This document shows positions 8,073 through 16,802 of a DNA stretch of 32,470 bases, one piece after another. The DNA comes from Chitinophaga pinensis (GTDB lineage Bacteria; Bacteroidota; Bacteroidia; Chitinophagales; Chitinophagaceae), in assembly GCA_945870835.1 (NCBI GenBank), contig CAMBTV010000005.1, positions 1-32,470 on the forward strand, read 5' to 3'. The stretch's first letter is position 1. Every line of letters starts with the position of its first letter. Below the pieces are notes generated by a model. It did not search any database. It worked only from the letters and a program-made list of their open reading frames with translations, and was not told the origin of the DNA. Both the position numbers and the translations under genes were made by a program.

Positions 8073-11000
8073 TTATTTACCAAACGGATGTTGTTTAAGC
8101 AAGTCCTCAGGTGTATAAAAACCTACTTTACCTTTGATAGATGCTCGAACTGCTTTCACCTTATCTGCCGTTACAGCGGGTGCTTTGTTACCAAATGAAT
8201 TTCGTACATAAGTAATTACTGCTGCTACTTCATCATCTTTCAACATACCTTCAAATGGAGTCATTGGCACTTGACCTGGGTATTTTTTACCATTCACTTC
8301 AATTGGTCCATACATTCCTTTGAGTACTAATTTAATAATTCTCTCATCACTACCTAGCACCCAATTAGATCCGGCAACTGGCGGAAACCCAGCTGCTTCA
8401 AGCCCTTTACCATCGGCCTGATGACAGGTTAAACAATAGCCGTCTCTAGAATAAATTGCTTTACCAGCCGCTAAAATTTTATTGTCAACTGCTCCCGGTT
8501 GAGTAGCAGCTAACACTGATTTTTTCTCTGCCATGCCCTGTCCATTCAAATGAGCTACTGATACTTGATAAGGTTTCAACATCCATGAATCCATGGGTTT
8601 TTTACCTGCTTCTAATACTATTGGCAGTCCTTTGTCTTTGTCTAACCAAGAGGCAGACACCATGGATTCCAATCTTACTCTTTCACTTTCATCTTTAGCA
8701 GCATCCATTAATAATTTTGCTTGGTCGGTTACTTGATGTCCAGTAAAACGAAGTACTTCCACAGCCGCAGCTCTCACCTTGAAATCTTTGGCATGAAGCA
8801 ACTGGCGAAGCAATGGTTGATCTACTTTATTAATTCCCCATGTCACCCACAATGCTTCTAATAAATCATGTTCATATTGAGCTGATTTTTTATCCAAATT
8901 AGCTACCCACTTTGTAAGTGCTGGAAGAACTTCAGAAGCTTTGTGCGCTCTTATTTCTCTGCGACTACGGTAACGAGTTCTATATTCAGGAAGTTTTAAA
9001 TTATTCAATAACTCATCAATGCTTGCTCCTGCTACTTTAGCTGGAACAACCAATGGTCTTGAAGGATAAGTAACTCTGTAGATTCTTCCATGGGAATGAT
9101 CACGCAATGGATCTCTTGCATTGTGTTGCATATGACCTATGAGCACGTTGTGCCAATCAGCAATATAAAGCGAACCATCAGGAGCAAATTCTAAATCAAC
9201 TGGACGGTAATTCATGTCAGAAGATTTTACTAAATCTTGACGAAATTTACTTTTATAACCGGCGCCGTCGTCTGAAATAGCATGTTGCTTAGTCCCTAAA
9301 AATCCAATAGTATTGTTAAGTAATAAATCACCTTGTACATCTTCAGGAAAATGTCGGCTAGATACAAATTCAAGTCCGGAGGTTGGTCTTACTCGCTGAC
9401 TTTCCTCAATAAAACTTTTCCCTTTGGGTGTATATTCACCGTACCTTGGTTTTACAGTTCCAGGAATCATCCATGTTACATCCGGTCCTGATGTTTCTTC
9501 GTAAAAAACCTGTCCCCACTCATCAAAAGCAATACCCCAAGGATTAGGAATAGACAATTGTGCAATGCGATCTAATTTTCTGCGATTGATATCATACCTA
9601 AAAAATCCGCCGTTGGTGCCGCGCACAGGTCCATAAGATGTTTCAACATCATTCACAAGAAACACTCCTTGTCCCATATAAATAGCACCCGATGGATCGG
9701 TGGTATAAGCATGGTGAGCATGGTGCGTATCGTGGTCATCAAAACCACTTAAAAGAATTTCTTTGGAATCCGCCTTATCGTCTCCATTGGTGTCTTTTAA
9801 AAGATAAAAGTTGGTACCCTGAGAAAGATACACACCTTCAGGAGCAAGCTCAAATCCAAGAGGAAGTTGCAATCCATCTGCAAAAGTGGTTTGTTTATCT
9901 GCTTTGCCATCCTTATCAGTATCTTCTAAAATAATTAATTTATCATTGGGCTTGGGATCTCCTGGTTTCCAATGAGGATAAGTAGGCATAACGGCTACCC
10001 ATAGACGACCTTTATTATCAAAGGAAATCTGCACCGGATTGGCTAGATCATTAAACTCAGATTCAGAGGCGAACAGTTCAATTTTATAGCCTGGAGGTAC
10101 AGTAAATTTATCCAATGCCTCCTTGCCGTATAGATAGCTAAGGGTTCCATTTCCAGTACTAGTAGCATAATTTGTTTTTACCTCTGTCAATGGAGATGTT
10201 TTTTTATCTGCTGCATCTAGATCCATTTTTACTCCTTTCACTGCTTGCCAGATAGCTTCATCTCTTATCAAAGTCATTTCACGAATCTTAACAATTTCGG
10301 CAGGATAATTATCCGGACCAAATGGATCGTATCTGCGACCAAAAACATGAACTCCATTAGGAATTTTATAATCATTGTGCCACATCCAATTTTTTTCTAA
10401 CACTGCCGCGCGAACCAATTCCCGATGCTGTTCTGCTTTAGCAATTTTTTTTCCAAAAATTCCATCTGCTAGCATTGGGGCAAACTTAGCATAACCAGCT
10501 TCTGTTAACTGAGAACCATCAATAGTAAAGGAGGGAGTAGCATTTTTAAACCACTGACTAGTGGGAGTAAAGACATCTAAAAAATGAACCTTATTTTTTG
10601 CGGTCACTTCTTTCATTGCAGCAGTGTAAAGGGCAAGATTTTTGTTTTCTACTTTACCATTGGGTAAATCAAATTTGCTTGAAAGATCTTCAAATGCAAT
10701 GGGTGAAACTACCGCCAACTGAGGAGCTGATACTCCGTTGTACTTTTGCTTAAGTGTATGTTTAATAAATGCATCCAACTCTGCTTTATAATTTTCTAAC
10801 CCTCCCTTTCCTTGAAAAGATTCGTCGAATCCAAAGAATGCAATGATGACATCTGCTTTGTGCATAGTGATCCATTGATCAGGATATTCTAGAAATCCTT
10901 CGGTTTGAGGACTCTTAGCTAATTCTGTTTGGAATTTTTCAGCACCTGGAAAAGCCCATGGGGTGGGTCTTCCAGAATGAGGCCTAAACCCTGGTGTATT

Positions 11001-11261
11001 TCCTCCATCACACATATTTCGGATATACAACTTACTATCGGGATAACGAAGCTGCATCTCGGTCTCGAAATGCCCGTAATTCATCATCCTAGAACCTAGA
11101 TTATTTCCAATTAAAATAATGTGCGAGCCCTCGGTTATTTTAAGCCCCGTCGTAGATTCAGAATTTTGCATCATAAATGCAGATAGCACAGCTAATGCAA
11201 TCGCAAAAAAAGAAATTTTCAGGTACTTTTTTTTCTTGGTAATGAGGTGCATTGGGTTCAT
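8073..11261 (-). CDS. PVC-type multidomain protein: degenerate SGNH, beta-propeller, HEAT and CxxCH cytochrome domains
   Basis: A 1062-residue exported protein with an N-terminal hydrophobic segment (residues 14-31). Order: SGNH/GDSL-like fold (~45-275), beta-propeller of the membrane-bound dehydrogenase type (~385-740), HEAT-like alpha repeats (~760-900), and a cytochrome c domain with CLTCH at 943-947 and a probable axial Met near 1000 (VPMTPF). Two loops, DTDKDGKAD and DTNGDDKAD, look like calcium sites in the propeller. In the SGNH part the catalytic Ser is replaced (GNN instead of GDS at 52-54) and the usual DxxH near its end reads DGSQ (248-251), so it is probably not an esterase. The family is common in Planctomycetes/Verrucomicrobia and also seen in Bacteroidota. 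A role in electron transfer from sugar oxidation is inference. Confidence 0.9.
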   Translation of the reverse strand: MNPMHLITKKKKYLKISFFAIALAVLSAFMMQNSESTTGLKITEGSHIILIGNNLGSRMMNYGHFETEMQLRYPDSKLYIRNMCDGGNTPGFRPHSGRPTPWAFPGAEKFQTELAKSPQTEGFLEYPDQWITMHKADVIIAFFGFDESFQGKGGLENYKAELDAFIKHTLKQKYNGVSAPQLAVVSPIAFEDLSSKFDLPNGKVENKNLALYTAAMKEVTAKNKVHFLDVFTPTSQWFKNATPSFTIDGSQLTEAGYAKFAPMLADGIFGKKIAKAEQHRELVRAAVLEKNWMWHNDYKIPNGVHVFGRRYDPFGPDNYPAEIVKIREMTLIRDEAIWQAVKGVKMDLDAADKKTSPLTEVKTNYATSTGNGTLSYLYGKEALDKFTVPPGYKIELFASESEFNDLANPVQISFDNKGRLWVAVMPTYPHWKPGDPKPNDKLIILEDTDKDGKADKQTTFADGLQLPLGFELAPEGVYLSQGTNFYLLKDTNGDDKADSKEILLSGFDDHDTHHAHHAYTTDPSGAIYMGQGVFLVNDVETSYGPVRGTNGGFFRYDINRRKLDRIAQLSIPNPWGIAFDEWGQVFYEETSGPDVTWMIPGTVKPRYGEYTPKGKSFIEESQRVRPTSGLEFVSSRHFPEDVQGDLLLNNTIGFLGTKQHAISDDGAGYKSKFRQDLVKSSDMNYRPVDLEFAPDGSLYIADWHNVLIGHMQHNARDPLRDHSHGRIYRVTYPSRPLVVPAKVAGASIDELLNNLKLPEYRTRYRSRREIRAHKASEVLPALTKWVANLDKKSAQYEHDLLEALWVTWGINKVDQPLLRQLLHAKDFKVRAAAVEVLRFTGHQVTDQAKLLMDAAKDESERVRLESMVSASWLDKDKGLPIVLEAGKKPMDSWMLKPYQVSVAHLNGQGMAEKKSVLAATQPGAVDNKILAAGKAIYSRDGYCLTCHQADGKGLEAAGFPPVAGSNWVLGSDERIIKLVLKGMYGPIEVNGKKYPGQVPMTPFEGMLKDDEVAAVITYVRNSFGNKAPAVTADKVKAVRASIKGKVGFYTPEDLLKQHPFGK

Positions 11262-11340
11262 TTTTTTAAATTAAAGTTCAGAGTAAGGTTTTAAAAATTC
11301 ATATAACATTCAACTTCTTTTGGTTCGATAATTTTCATTT

Positions 11341-12555
11341 TTATAAAATCATATCTGGATTGCCTGGTCCAAAATGTTTTAGTATTACAATTGGATCAGT
11401 AGCAGAAGCATTGGAAATAGTCACCCCATCTTTTGCTGCATTTTCGCTGATAAAAAATTCATCATTGGTCAACTGGCCGTAACGAATAAGTGCTGGAGTT
11501 TCAATATCCCAAACGCCCATTTTTCCATGCCCTTGCATTACAATAATTCCATACGCTGCACTATCTTTTATAGTAACTGTTTGACCAGGAAGAACAGTCA
11601 ACTCTTTGGCTCCAAAAGCATCTGATTTATAACAAATCCAATTTTCAATATATCCCTGCGATTTCATTTCATCGATTGCTTTTACAGGCTTCGGTGCCAT
11701 AAATCTATTGGCCATTGTATTTGGATCTACATTTAATTCCCAGTCCAATACATCTATCAATGCATCGTAATCTCCTTTACTTTCAGCCGGTGTTCCATTC
11801 CATAACAATTCGTCAGGAATGATTGCTTCGTTAACCAAGGATTGATACATAGCAAATACATCCGACGCCTTTTGAGGCTCGTAGGTACACATACTGCCAG
11901 GCGCATGAAGTAATCCTGGCGGCACATCCCAGCCAGTGCCAGGCTCTAGTCGATAAGCCTGAGAATAGTTAGTGATTTTATTATCACCTTTCGAAAAATT
12001 AACTAGACACTCTTTAATTTGTTCTTTGGTTGTACCAGGTGCAATACCAATAAAAGTATAAGGGAAGTCACCACCATGATTATTGAGTTGCGGTGGAAAA
12101 TAATAAGCTTCTGGTTTTCCCTTCTGACCAATCAATGCTGCTTTTTCATCATTGTGATGCACATGATGTGGCAATGGTCCCATGTTGTCAAAAAACTTTG
12201 AATACATCGGCCAGCTTTTATATTCATTCCAAAGGCGATCTCCAATTAATGCACCTTTTAGTTCATCAATTGCATCCTTCAATAAAAAAAGTTGCTCTTT
12301 TCCTCCGTCATTAAAAACTACTGCACTGAGTCCTTCATTCTCTCCTGTCAATGGTCCGTTTTTTGCAGGAGTAGTAGATGAAAGCCAGCGTTCGTCTATG
12401 CCTCCACGTATACCACCTAATACATAGTAGTCATCAGGATGTAATTTAATTCTGCGACCAGGAACACAGAATGATCTGGGTACCCATGTAGGTGCTAAAC
12501 GTACTATTCCTTTTCCTTGATCAAGCGCTCTTTGTGCTAAACTTTTTGTGTCCAT
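11341..12555 (-). CDS. ManA-like cupin protein, function unknown
   Basis: A 404-residue protein without a signal peptide and without a firm family name from me. The middle carries what look like the metal ligands of class I phosphomannose isomerase: HHVHH at 130-134, Glu149 in KGKPEAYYF (compare the KPE motif of ManA), and His217 in PPGLLHAPG. The C-terminal third (LTVLPGQTVTIKD, GIIVMQGHGKMG) reads as a second cupin half. The N-terminal ~100 residues (VPRSFCVPGRRIKLHP) do not look like ManA. It sits between the DUF4432 and giant cytochrome genes. A metal-dependent sugar isomerase acting on a pathway intermediate is the best guess, but no activity is shown for this subfamily as far as I know. 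Confidence 0.75.
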   Translation of the reverse strand: MDTKSLAQRALDQGKGIVRLAPTWVPRSFCVPGRRIKLHPDDYYVLGGIRGGIDERWLSSTTPAKNGPLTGENEGLSAVVFNDGGKEQLFLLKDAIDELKGALIGDRLWNEYKSWPMYSKFFDNMGPLPHHVHHNDEKAALIGQKGKPEAYYFPPQLNNHGGDFPYTFIGIAPGTTKEQIKECLVNFSKGDNKITNYSQAYRLEPGTGWDVPPGLLHAPGSMCTYEPQKASDVFAMYQSLVNEAIIPDELLWNGTPAESKGDYDALIDVLDWELNVDPNTMANRFMAPKPVKAIDEMKSQGYIENWICYKSDAFGAKELTVLPGQTVTIKDSAAYGIIVMQGHGKMGVWDIETPALIRYGQLTNDEFFISENAAKDGVTISNASATDPIVILKHFGPGNPDMIL

Positions 12556-12589
12556 TGAAAATTTATTGTTGTTGTTAAATCAAAAAATA

Positions 12590-13654
12590 TTATAAATTAT
12601 TTATAAAAGATTGAATACTATTTTCATTCGTCAATACATTCAGCTCTAAATCATAGTGTCTACTTTCTGCCGGTTCAAGGAATAGTAGTGTTCCTTCCTT
12701 TCTAGCTTTTGCTTGTCCAATAGGTGGATTTGTACCTGGTTCAATACCTGTTACATATTCCCCTTTAGCAAAATGTTGCCAACTCGTTAACCAGGGCAAT
12801 TGCTTTTTGGGAAATTGCAAAGTGACAGCAATTCCAATTTTTTTATTTTGAATTCCACAAAAACAATTGCCTTCTTTGTTAGCAGCGATGTCAATAAAAT
12901 CTACTGCCTCACCACTACCGTTGTGTGCTTCCAATGTATCTGGACATTTTTTAAAATGATCCGTTGAAACGGAGGTTTCTTTATTTGCAATACTTTCCTG
13001 AACTGACTTTTGATCACGATAAAGTAAAATCGCTCCTTCATCTGCTAAAGGCCAACCAAAATTGCAATGATATATCAACATATGCGGAGCCGCAATATTA
13101 CCTCGGTTAATTACTTCATCATGAATATGAATGGTGGGTTTACCTAAAGTGGCAGTAATGGTTCTTCTTAATTCAAGACTAGGGCCAAAAATCTGCGTCT
13201 GCTTAATTACACCAGTAATGCTCATGGTGAATTTTCCTTTTGCAGGATCCGGTTGAATAATAGATTCAATTTCTGCAGGAATATTGCTGATCATTCCATG
13301 TAAACCCCATTCACCCGATTCGTCTTGATCAGGCCCACCAACATGCGAAAGTCCGCAGGTAGTAAGCAGGCCTCCGCCGAATGTTCTTAACCAATCTAAG
13401 CCCTTATGAGAAAAAGGTTGTGGAGTACTTATTCCAGAATGATTGAGCCATGCAAGACTATACTGATTATAAAAAGCATCGGCAATATCCATTGCACGAT
13501 CAATCACCACTTTAAATCGAAGTCCCGAACCAGTATTGATCCAGGCAATGCGAACACCCCTACCTAAGCCATTGTCAAGTACAGCAGTTTCAATACCACC
13601 CACCTGTGACACATTGGAAAGTTTATCACTCCAAATTTCTACTTGTGATTCCAT
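12590..13654 (-). CDS. DUF4432 aldose-1-epimerase-like protein
   Basis: A 354-residue cytoplasmic protein with the galactose-mutarotase-like beta-sandwich fold. Family markers are VIDRAMDIADA (~50), GLSHVGGPDQDESGEWGLHG (~120-140), YHCNFGWPL and GIEPGTNPP near the C-terminus. Glu in the last motif and His in GLHG/YHCNFG correspond to the sugar-binding and catalytic residues of aldose epimerases, by family analogy. It follows the beta-propeller cytochrome gene after a 97-base gap that contains a 20-bp hairpin, and is followed by the cupin gene after 34 bases. It probably interconverts anomers of, or simply binds, the pathway sugar. Confidence 0.87.
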   Translation of the reverse strand: MESQVEIWSDKLSNVSQVGGIETAVLDNGLGRGVRIAWINTGSGLRFKVVIDRAMDIADAFYNQYSLAWLNHSGISTPQPFSHKGLDWLRTFGGGLLTTCGLSHVGGPDQDESGEWGLHGMISNIPAEIESIIQPDPAKGKFTMSITGVIKQTQIFGPSLELRRTITATLGKPTIHIHDEVINRGNIAAPHMLIYHCNFGWPLADEGAILLYRDQKSVQESIANKETSVSTDHFKKCPDTLEAHNGSGEAVDFIDIAANKEGNCFCGIQNKKIGIAVTLQFPKKQLPWLTSWQHFAKGEYVTGIEPGTNPPIGQAKARKEGTLLFLEPAESRHYDLELNVLTNENSIQSFINNL

Positions 13655-13682
13655 TGATTTAATTCTTATAAAATCGATTATA

Positions 13683-13729
13683 TTATTAAATTAGACGAAA
13701 GGGAGATTACCTTTCGTCTAATTTAATAA
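13683..13729. terminator. Perfect 20-bp hairpin between cluster genes
   Basis: TTATTAAATTAGACGAAAGG and its exact complement flank a 7-base loop (GAGATTA). It lies between the stop of the 886-residue cytochrome gene and the start of the DUF4432 gene, both on the minus strand. Neither side is followed by a clean T run, only by AT-rich DNA, so it may be a leaky terminator, an attenuator, or an RNA-stabilising stem that sets different levels for the upstream and downstream genes. The structure is certain, its role is not. Confidence 0.7.
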
Positions 13730-13751
13730 ACCCAATTAGCCTCTATTTTAT

Positions 13752-16412
13752 TTATTTATAAATCGGACTCTGATCATTGCCGCCCGCTTTAAGATATGCG
13801 ACCAAATCTTTTAGTTCGTTGCTATTTAATCTATTGATCATACCAGGAAGCATCGAAGAAATTTCGGATACTCTAGTCCTTAACACATCTTTTTTATTCA
13901 ACTCCCTAACAAATTCAGGAGCAAAAGGATTTTGAGAAATATAGTATTTATTATTATCCTGTTTAATTAGTCTGCCCAATACAGATCCACCTTGCCTTAA
14001 ATAAAATACGGTAGAGCCAAATTGATCTGAAATGGTTTTACTTGGATTTATAATTGCTTCCAGCATATCCTTAGTAGAAAATCTTGATCCAAGTTGAGTA
14101 AGATCTGGTCCAGATATTCCTCCCTCGCCTTTAATTTGGTGACAAGAAATACACATAGAAGCCGCGAACATCGACTTACCCCTTTCAAAATTACGAGTAC
14201 CCGTTGCACTATCCACTACTTCGAGAGCGTTTTTCAATCTCCAATCTCTACCAGGACCAACAGGCATAACTGTACCTACTTTAATACCTGCTCTTGAATT
14301 CAATACAATGGAGTCTCCAGAAATTTTATTAAAATATTCAAAACGATCTTTGGAAACATTTGCCAATGCTGTTTTTCTTGCCGTATTGATGAAGCCTACA
14401 AAACTAACTCCACCCTTATATCCAAAAGCAGTATAAAACCATTGGAAATATTTTTCTTGCAATTCAGGTGTCCAACCATTCTTTGCCTGTGTCAACACAT
14501 TTGCATACCAAGTCTGCTGCAGAGGAGGAATCCTTGAAAGCATAGCAGCGATGTCCATACCATACTGCGGATTTCTAAGAATCAAATCAGCTGACTCAGA
14601 AATTGTTTTCTGTTGAGCATCTGTATTGTCTTTTGCAATGGCCAATAATGCCATTGTTTTTTCTACTACATTGGGTGCATCTACATAAACCAACAACTTA
14701 CTCAACTCACGGTTGAGGTAATTCGATTTTGCAGGAAATTGAGGATTCAAATAAGTAGCGACTACCTTTTTAGAAGCAGCATCGGGTTCTCCCATGCGAG
14801 TGAAAACCAATTCAAAGGCACGTAATAAATCCAACTGCTGAGGTTCAGTTAGCTGTGTGTAATTTATATTGGTCAATGATTTTATTAACTGAGCTTTTAC
14901 TGCTGGAGTACCTCTTCTTGCCAATGCAATGGTAGACTGAATAAGAGTGATAGGATCTTTTTCTGAAAGCACCTTGTTTTCCCACTGAGCCAAAGGCTGA
15001 GTTTCAACAGCTATTCTTGCAGCATATCTTACAAAACGATCTTTATCCTTTAAATAAGGCCATGCAAAATCTACTGCCCCTGCCTTGGGTGCACCATGGA
15101 AATCTTCCAACTTACGTCTTGCTTTTAGTGCATCCGTTAATTCAGGTACCGGTAACTTTTCATTGTTCCCAGTATTATCACCATAGTAAACCCTATATAA
15201 ATCAGATTCTAATCTTCGGCCGCCTGTTAAAAAATATAGTGCTCCATCTGGACCAACCACACCATCTGTTAATGGTAAAGGAGATCCTGAAATAAATTCT
15301 TCTCCGGTAGTTTTATAGGTTGCTCCATCTGGCTCGGTGTGAATGGCATAAATAATTCCAAAGCTCCAATCAAATGCAAACATTGCCTTGCGGTACTTTT
15401 TTGGAAAACGAGCATTCGCTCCTGAAACCAAATTAGTTGGAGAACCTTGGCCTACATTAATCGCAGCAGGTAAATTATCTGGATAATTCGGAGACCATTT
15501 ATCGGTACCCACTCTCCAGCCAAATTCTCCACCACTTGTTACGTGAAGTATTCTAGTAGGACGGTACCAAGGTGTGCCAAAATCCCATTCCATATCAGAA
15601 TCGTAGGCAAACATTTCGCCTTGGTCATTAAAAGCAAGGTCATAAGGATTACGAAAACCAGAGGCTATCATTTCCCAATTTGTTCCTGTAGAATCCACAT
15701 GAGCAAGCCAGCCTCCGTGAGCAGTTACCGTATTATCGTGTCCGTTTGGATCTTTAATAAGTGGAAAAAGATTGTCAATATTACCATCTGGAATATTGCG
15801 ATAACTATTCATTTTTGGAATTTTCGTAAAATTTCCAGCAATTACATAAAGAGATTTTTTATCGGGCGACAATACCACACTATGCGGTCCATGTTCTCCA
15901 TCTCCATCCATGGCCTTCAAGAAGGTAACTTTATCAAACTGATCATCTCCGTTGGTGTCCTGTAGTCTGTACAAACCACTTCCCTTTTTAAAAGTAGCTT
16001 TGGGACCAACATGATTATTTATCACTACATAAAGACTATTGAACGCATATAGAAGACCATGTGCATAGCCCATGGATATACCAGTATCAGATGAAATTTT
16101 CAATGCCTCCACTTTAATTTTAGTAACTGTATCTCCGATTGCAGGCACTTTCATTCTAAATAATCCACCATATTGGTCAGACGCTATGATACGTCCTTTG
16201 TCATCAAAAGTCATAGAAACCCAAGAGCCTTCTCCGTTTTCAGAAGGACCATGTAAATGATCTGCATGAAAACCAGCAGGTAATTTAAGATTGGCTATTT
16301 TCGGATCGGTAGAAACCTGCACTTCTTTTTCCCGATTAATCGTAAAGGAAATGCAAATAATAACAACAGTTGTAAATAATAACAACCAAACTGAGGATGA
16401 TTTTTGTTTCAT
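13752..16412 (-). CDS. Beta-propeller dehydrogenase-like protein with C-terminal CxxCH heme domain
   Basis: An 886-residue exported protein with a single N-terminal hydrophobic segment (residues 7-24). The first ~420 residues form a sugar-dehydrogenase-type propeller (LKLPAGFHADHLHGP, GEHGPHSVVLSPD, ASGFRNPYDLAFN, DGVVGPDGALYFL). Alpha-helical HEAT-like repeats follow (~430-650), and the C-terminus is a Pirellula/Verrucomicrobium-type heme domain with CISCH at 754-758 and candidate axial Met at 854 or 858. The loop DTNGDDQFD resembles a calcium site. It is the first gene of the minus-strand cluster. By family it may oxidise a sugar or alcohol and pass electrons to its heme; PQQ or another cofactor cannot be confirmed. 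It has no SGNH domain, unlike the 1062-residue relative. Confidence 0.88.
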   Translation of the reverse strand: MKQKSSSVWLLLFTTVVIICISFTINREKEVQVSTDPKIANLKLPAGFHADHLHGPSENGEGSWVSMTFDDKGRIIASDQYGGLFRMKVPAIGDTVTKIKVEALKISSDTGISMGYAHGLLYAFNSLYVVINNHVGPKATFKKGSGLYRLQDTNGDDQFDKVTFLKAMDGDGEHGPHSVVLSPDKKSLYVIAGNFTKIPKMNSYRNIPDGNIDNLFPLIKDPNGHDNTVTAHGGWLAHVDSTGTNWEMIASGFRNPYDLAFNDQGEMFAYDSDMEWDFGTPWYRPTRILHVTSGGEFGWRVGTDKWSPNYPDNLPAAINVGQGSPTNLVSGANARFPKKYRKAMFAFDWSFGIIYAIHTEPDGATYKTTGEEFISGSPLPLTDGVVGPDGALYFLTGGRRLESDLYRVYYGDNTGNNEKLPVPELTDALKARRKLEDFHGAPKAGAVDFAWPYLKDKDRFVRYAARIAVETQPLAQWENKVLSEKDPITLIQSTIALARRGTPAVKAQLIKSLTNINYTQLTEPQQLDLLRAFELVFTRMGEPDAASKKVVATYLNPQFPAKSNYLNRELSKLLVYVDAPNVVEKTMALLAIAKDNTDAQQKTISESADLILRNPQYGMDIAAMLSRIPPLQQTWYANVLTQAKNGWTPELQEKYFQWFYTAFGYKGGVSFVGFINTARKTALANVSKDRFEYFNKISGDSIVLNSRAGIKVGTVMPVGPGRDWRLKNALEVVDSATGTRNFERGKSMFAASMCISCHQIKGEGGISGPDLTQLGSRFSTKDMLEAIINPSKTISDQFGSTVFYLRQGGSVLGRLIKQDNNKYYISQNPFAPEFVRELNKKDVLRTRVSEISSMLPGMINRLNSNELKDLVAYLKAGGNDQSPIYK

Positions 16413-16802
16413 CGTAGCAATTTAAATTTTGATGACTAAGAAAGTGAAAACCACTTGAACTTATTCATTAGTGAAAAAAAACCCTATTGAAAGGGATGAA
16501 ATTTAATGTGATTTTAAAAACAATCGGCTCTCAATCACTTGTTAAATAAAAACAGTCAGTAACTATTTAAATATAACTGATTATAGAAATTCTAAACTAA
16601 GCTTTATGTATGAAATAAAAAAATATGAAACCGATTTTATTCCTTTTTTCATTTTGATGGCTCCAAATTAATACTTAGACGCTATAAATATTGTAAAAAA
16701 AAATATTTGAAAGGCTGCTGCATCAGCGATTCCTCTTATTTAAGCTGATTGTTTATAATTATTACCTACATTCATACTACAATCTAAAATGAATAATTAA
16801 TT
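16413..16802. other. Divergent intergenic region, no gene
   Basis: This 390-base AT-rich stretch separates the divergent cytochrome (minus) and DUF3500 (plus) genes and must hold promoters for both, including the start of the keto-sugar cluster. I see no exact TAnnTTTG element for either gene, no convincing long hairpin and no small ORF with support. AATATTTG near 16705 is one base off the -7 element on the plus strand. Confidence 0.6.

Noticed and set aside
15543-15965. 140-aa plus-strand ORF
   Set aside because: Antisense shadow within the beta-propeller cytochrome gene with no recognisable motif.
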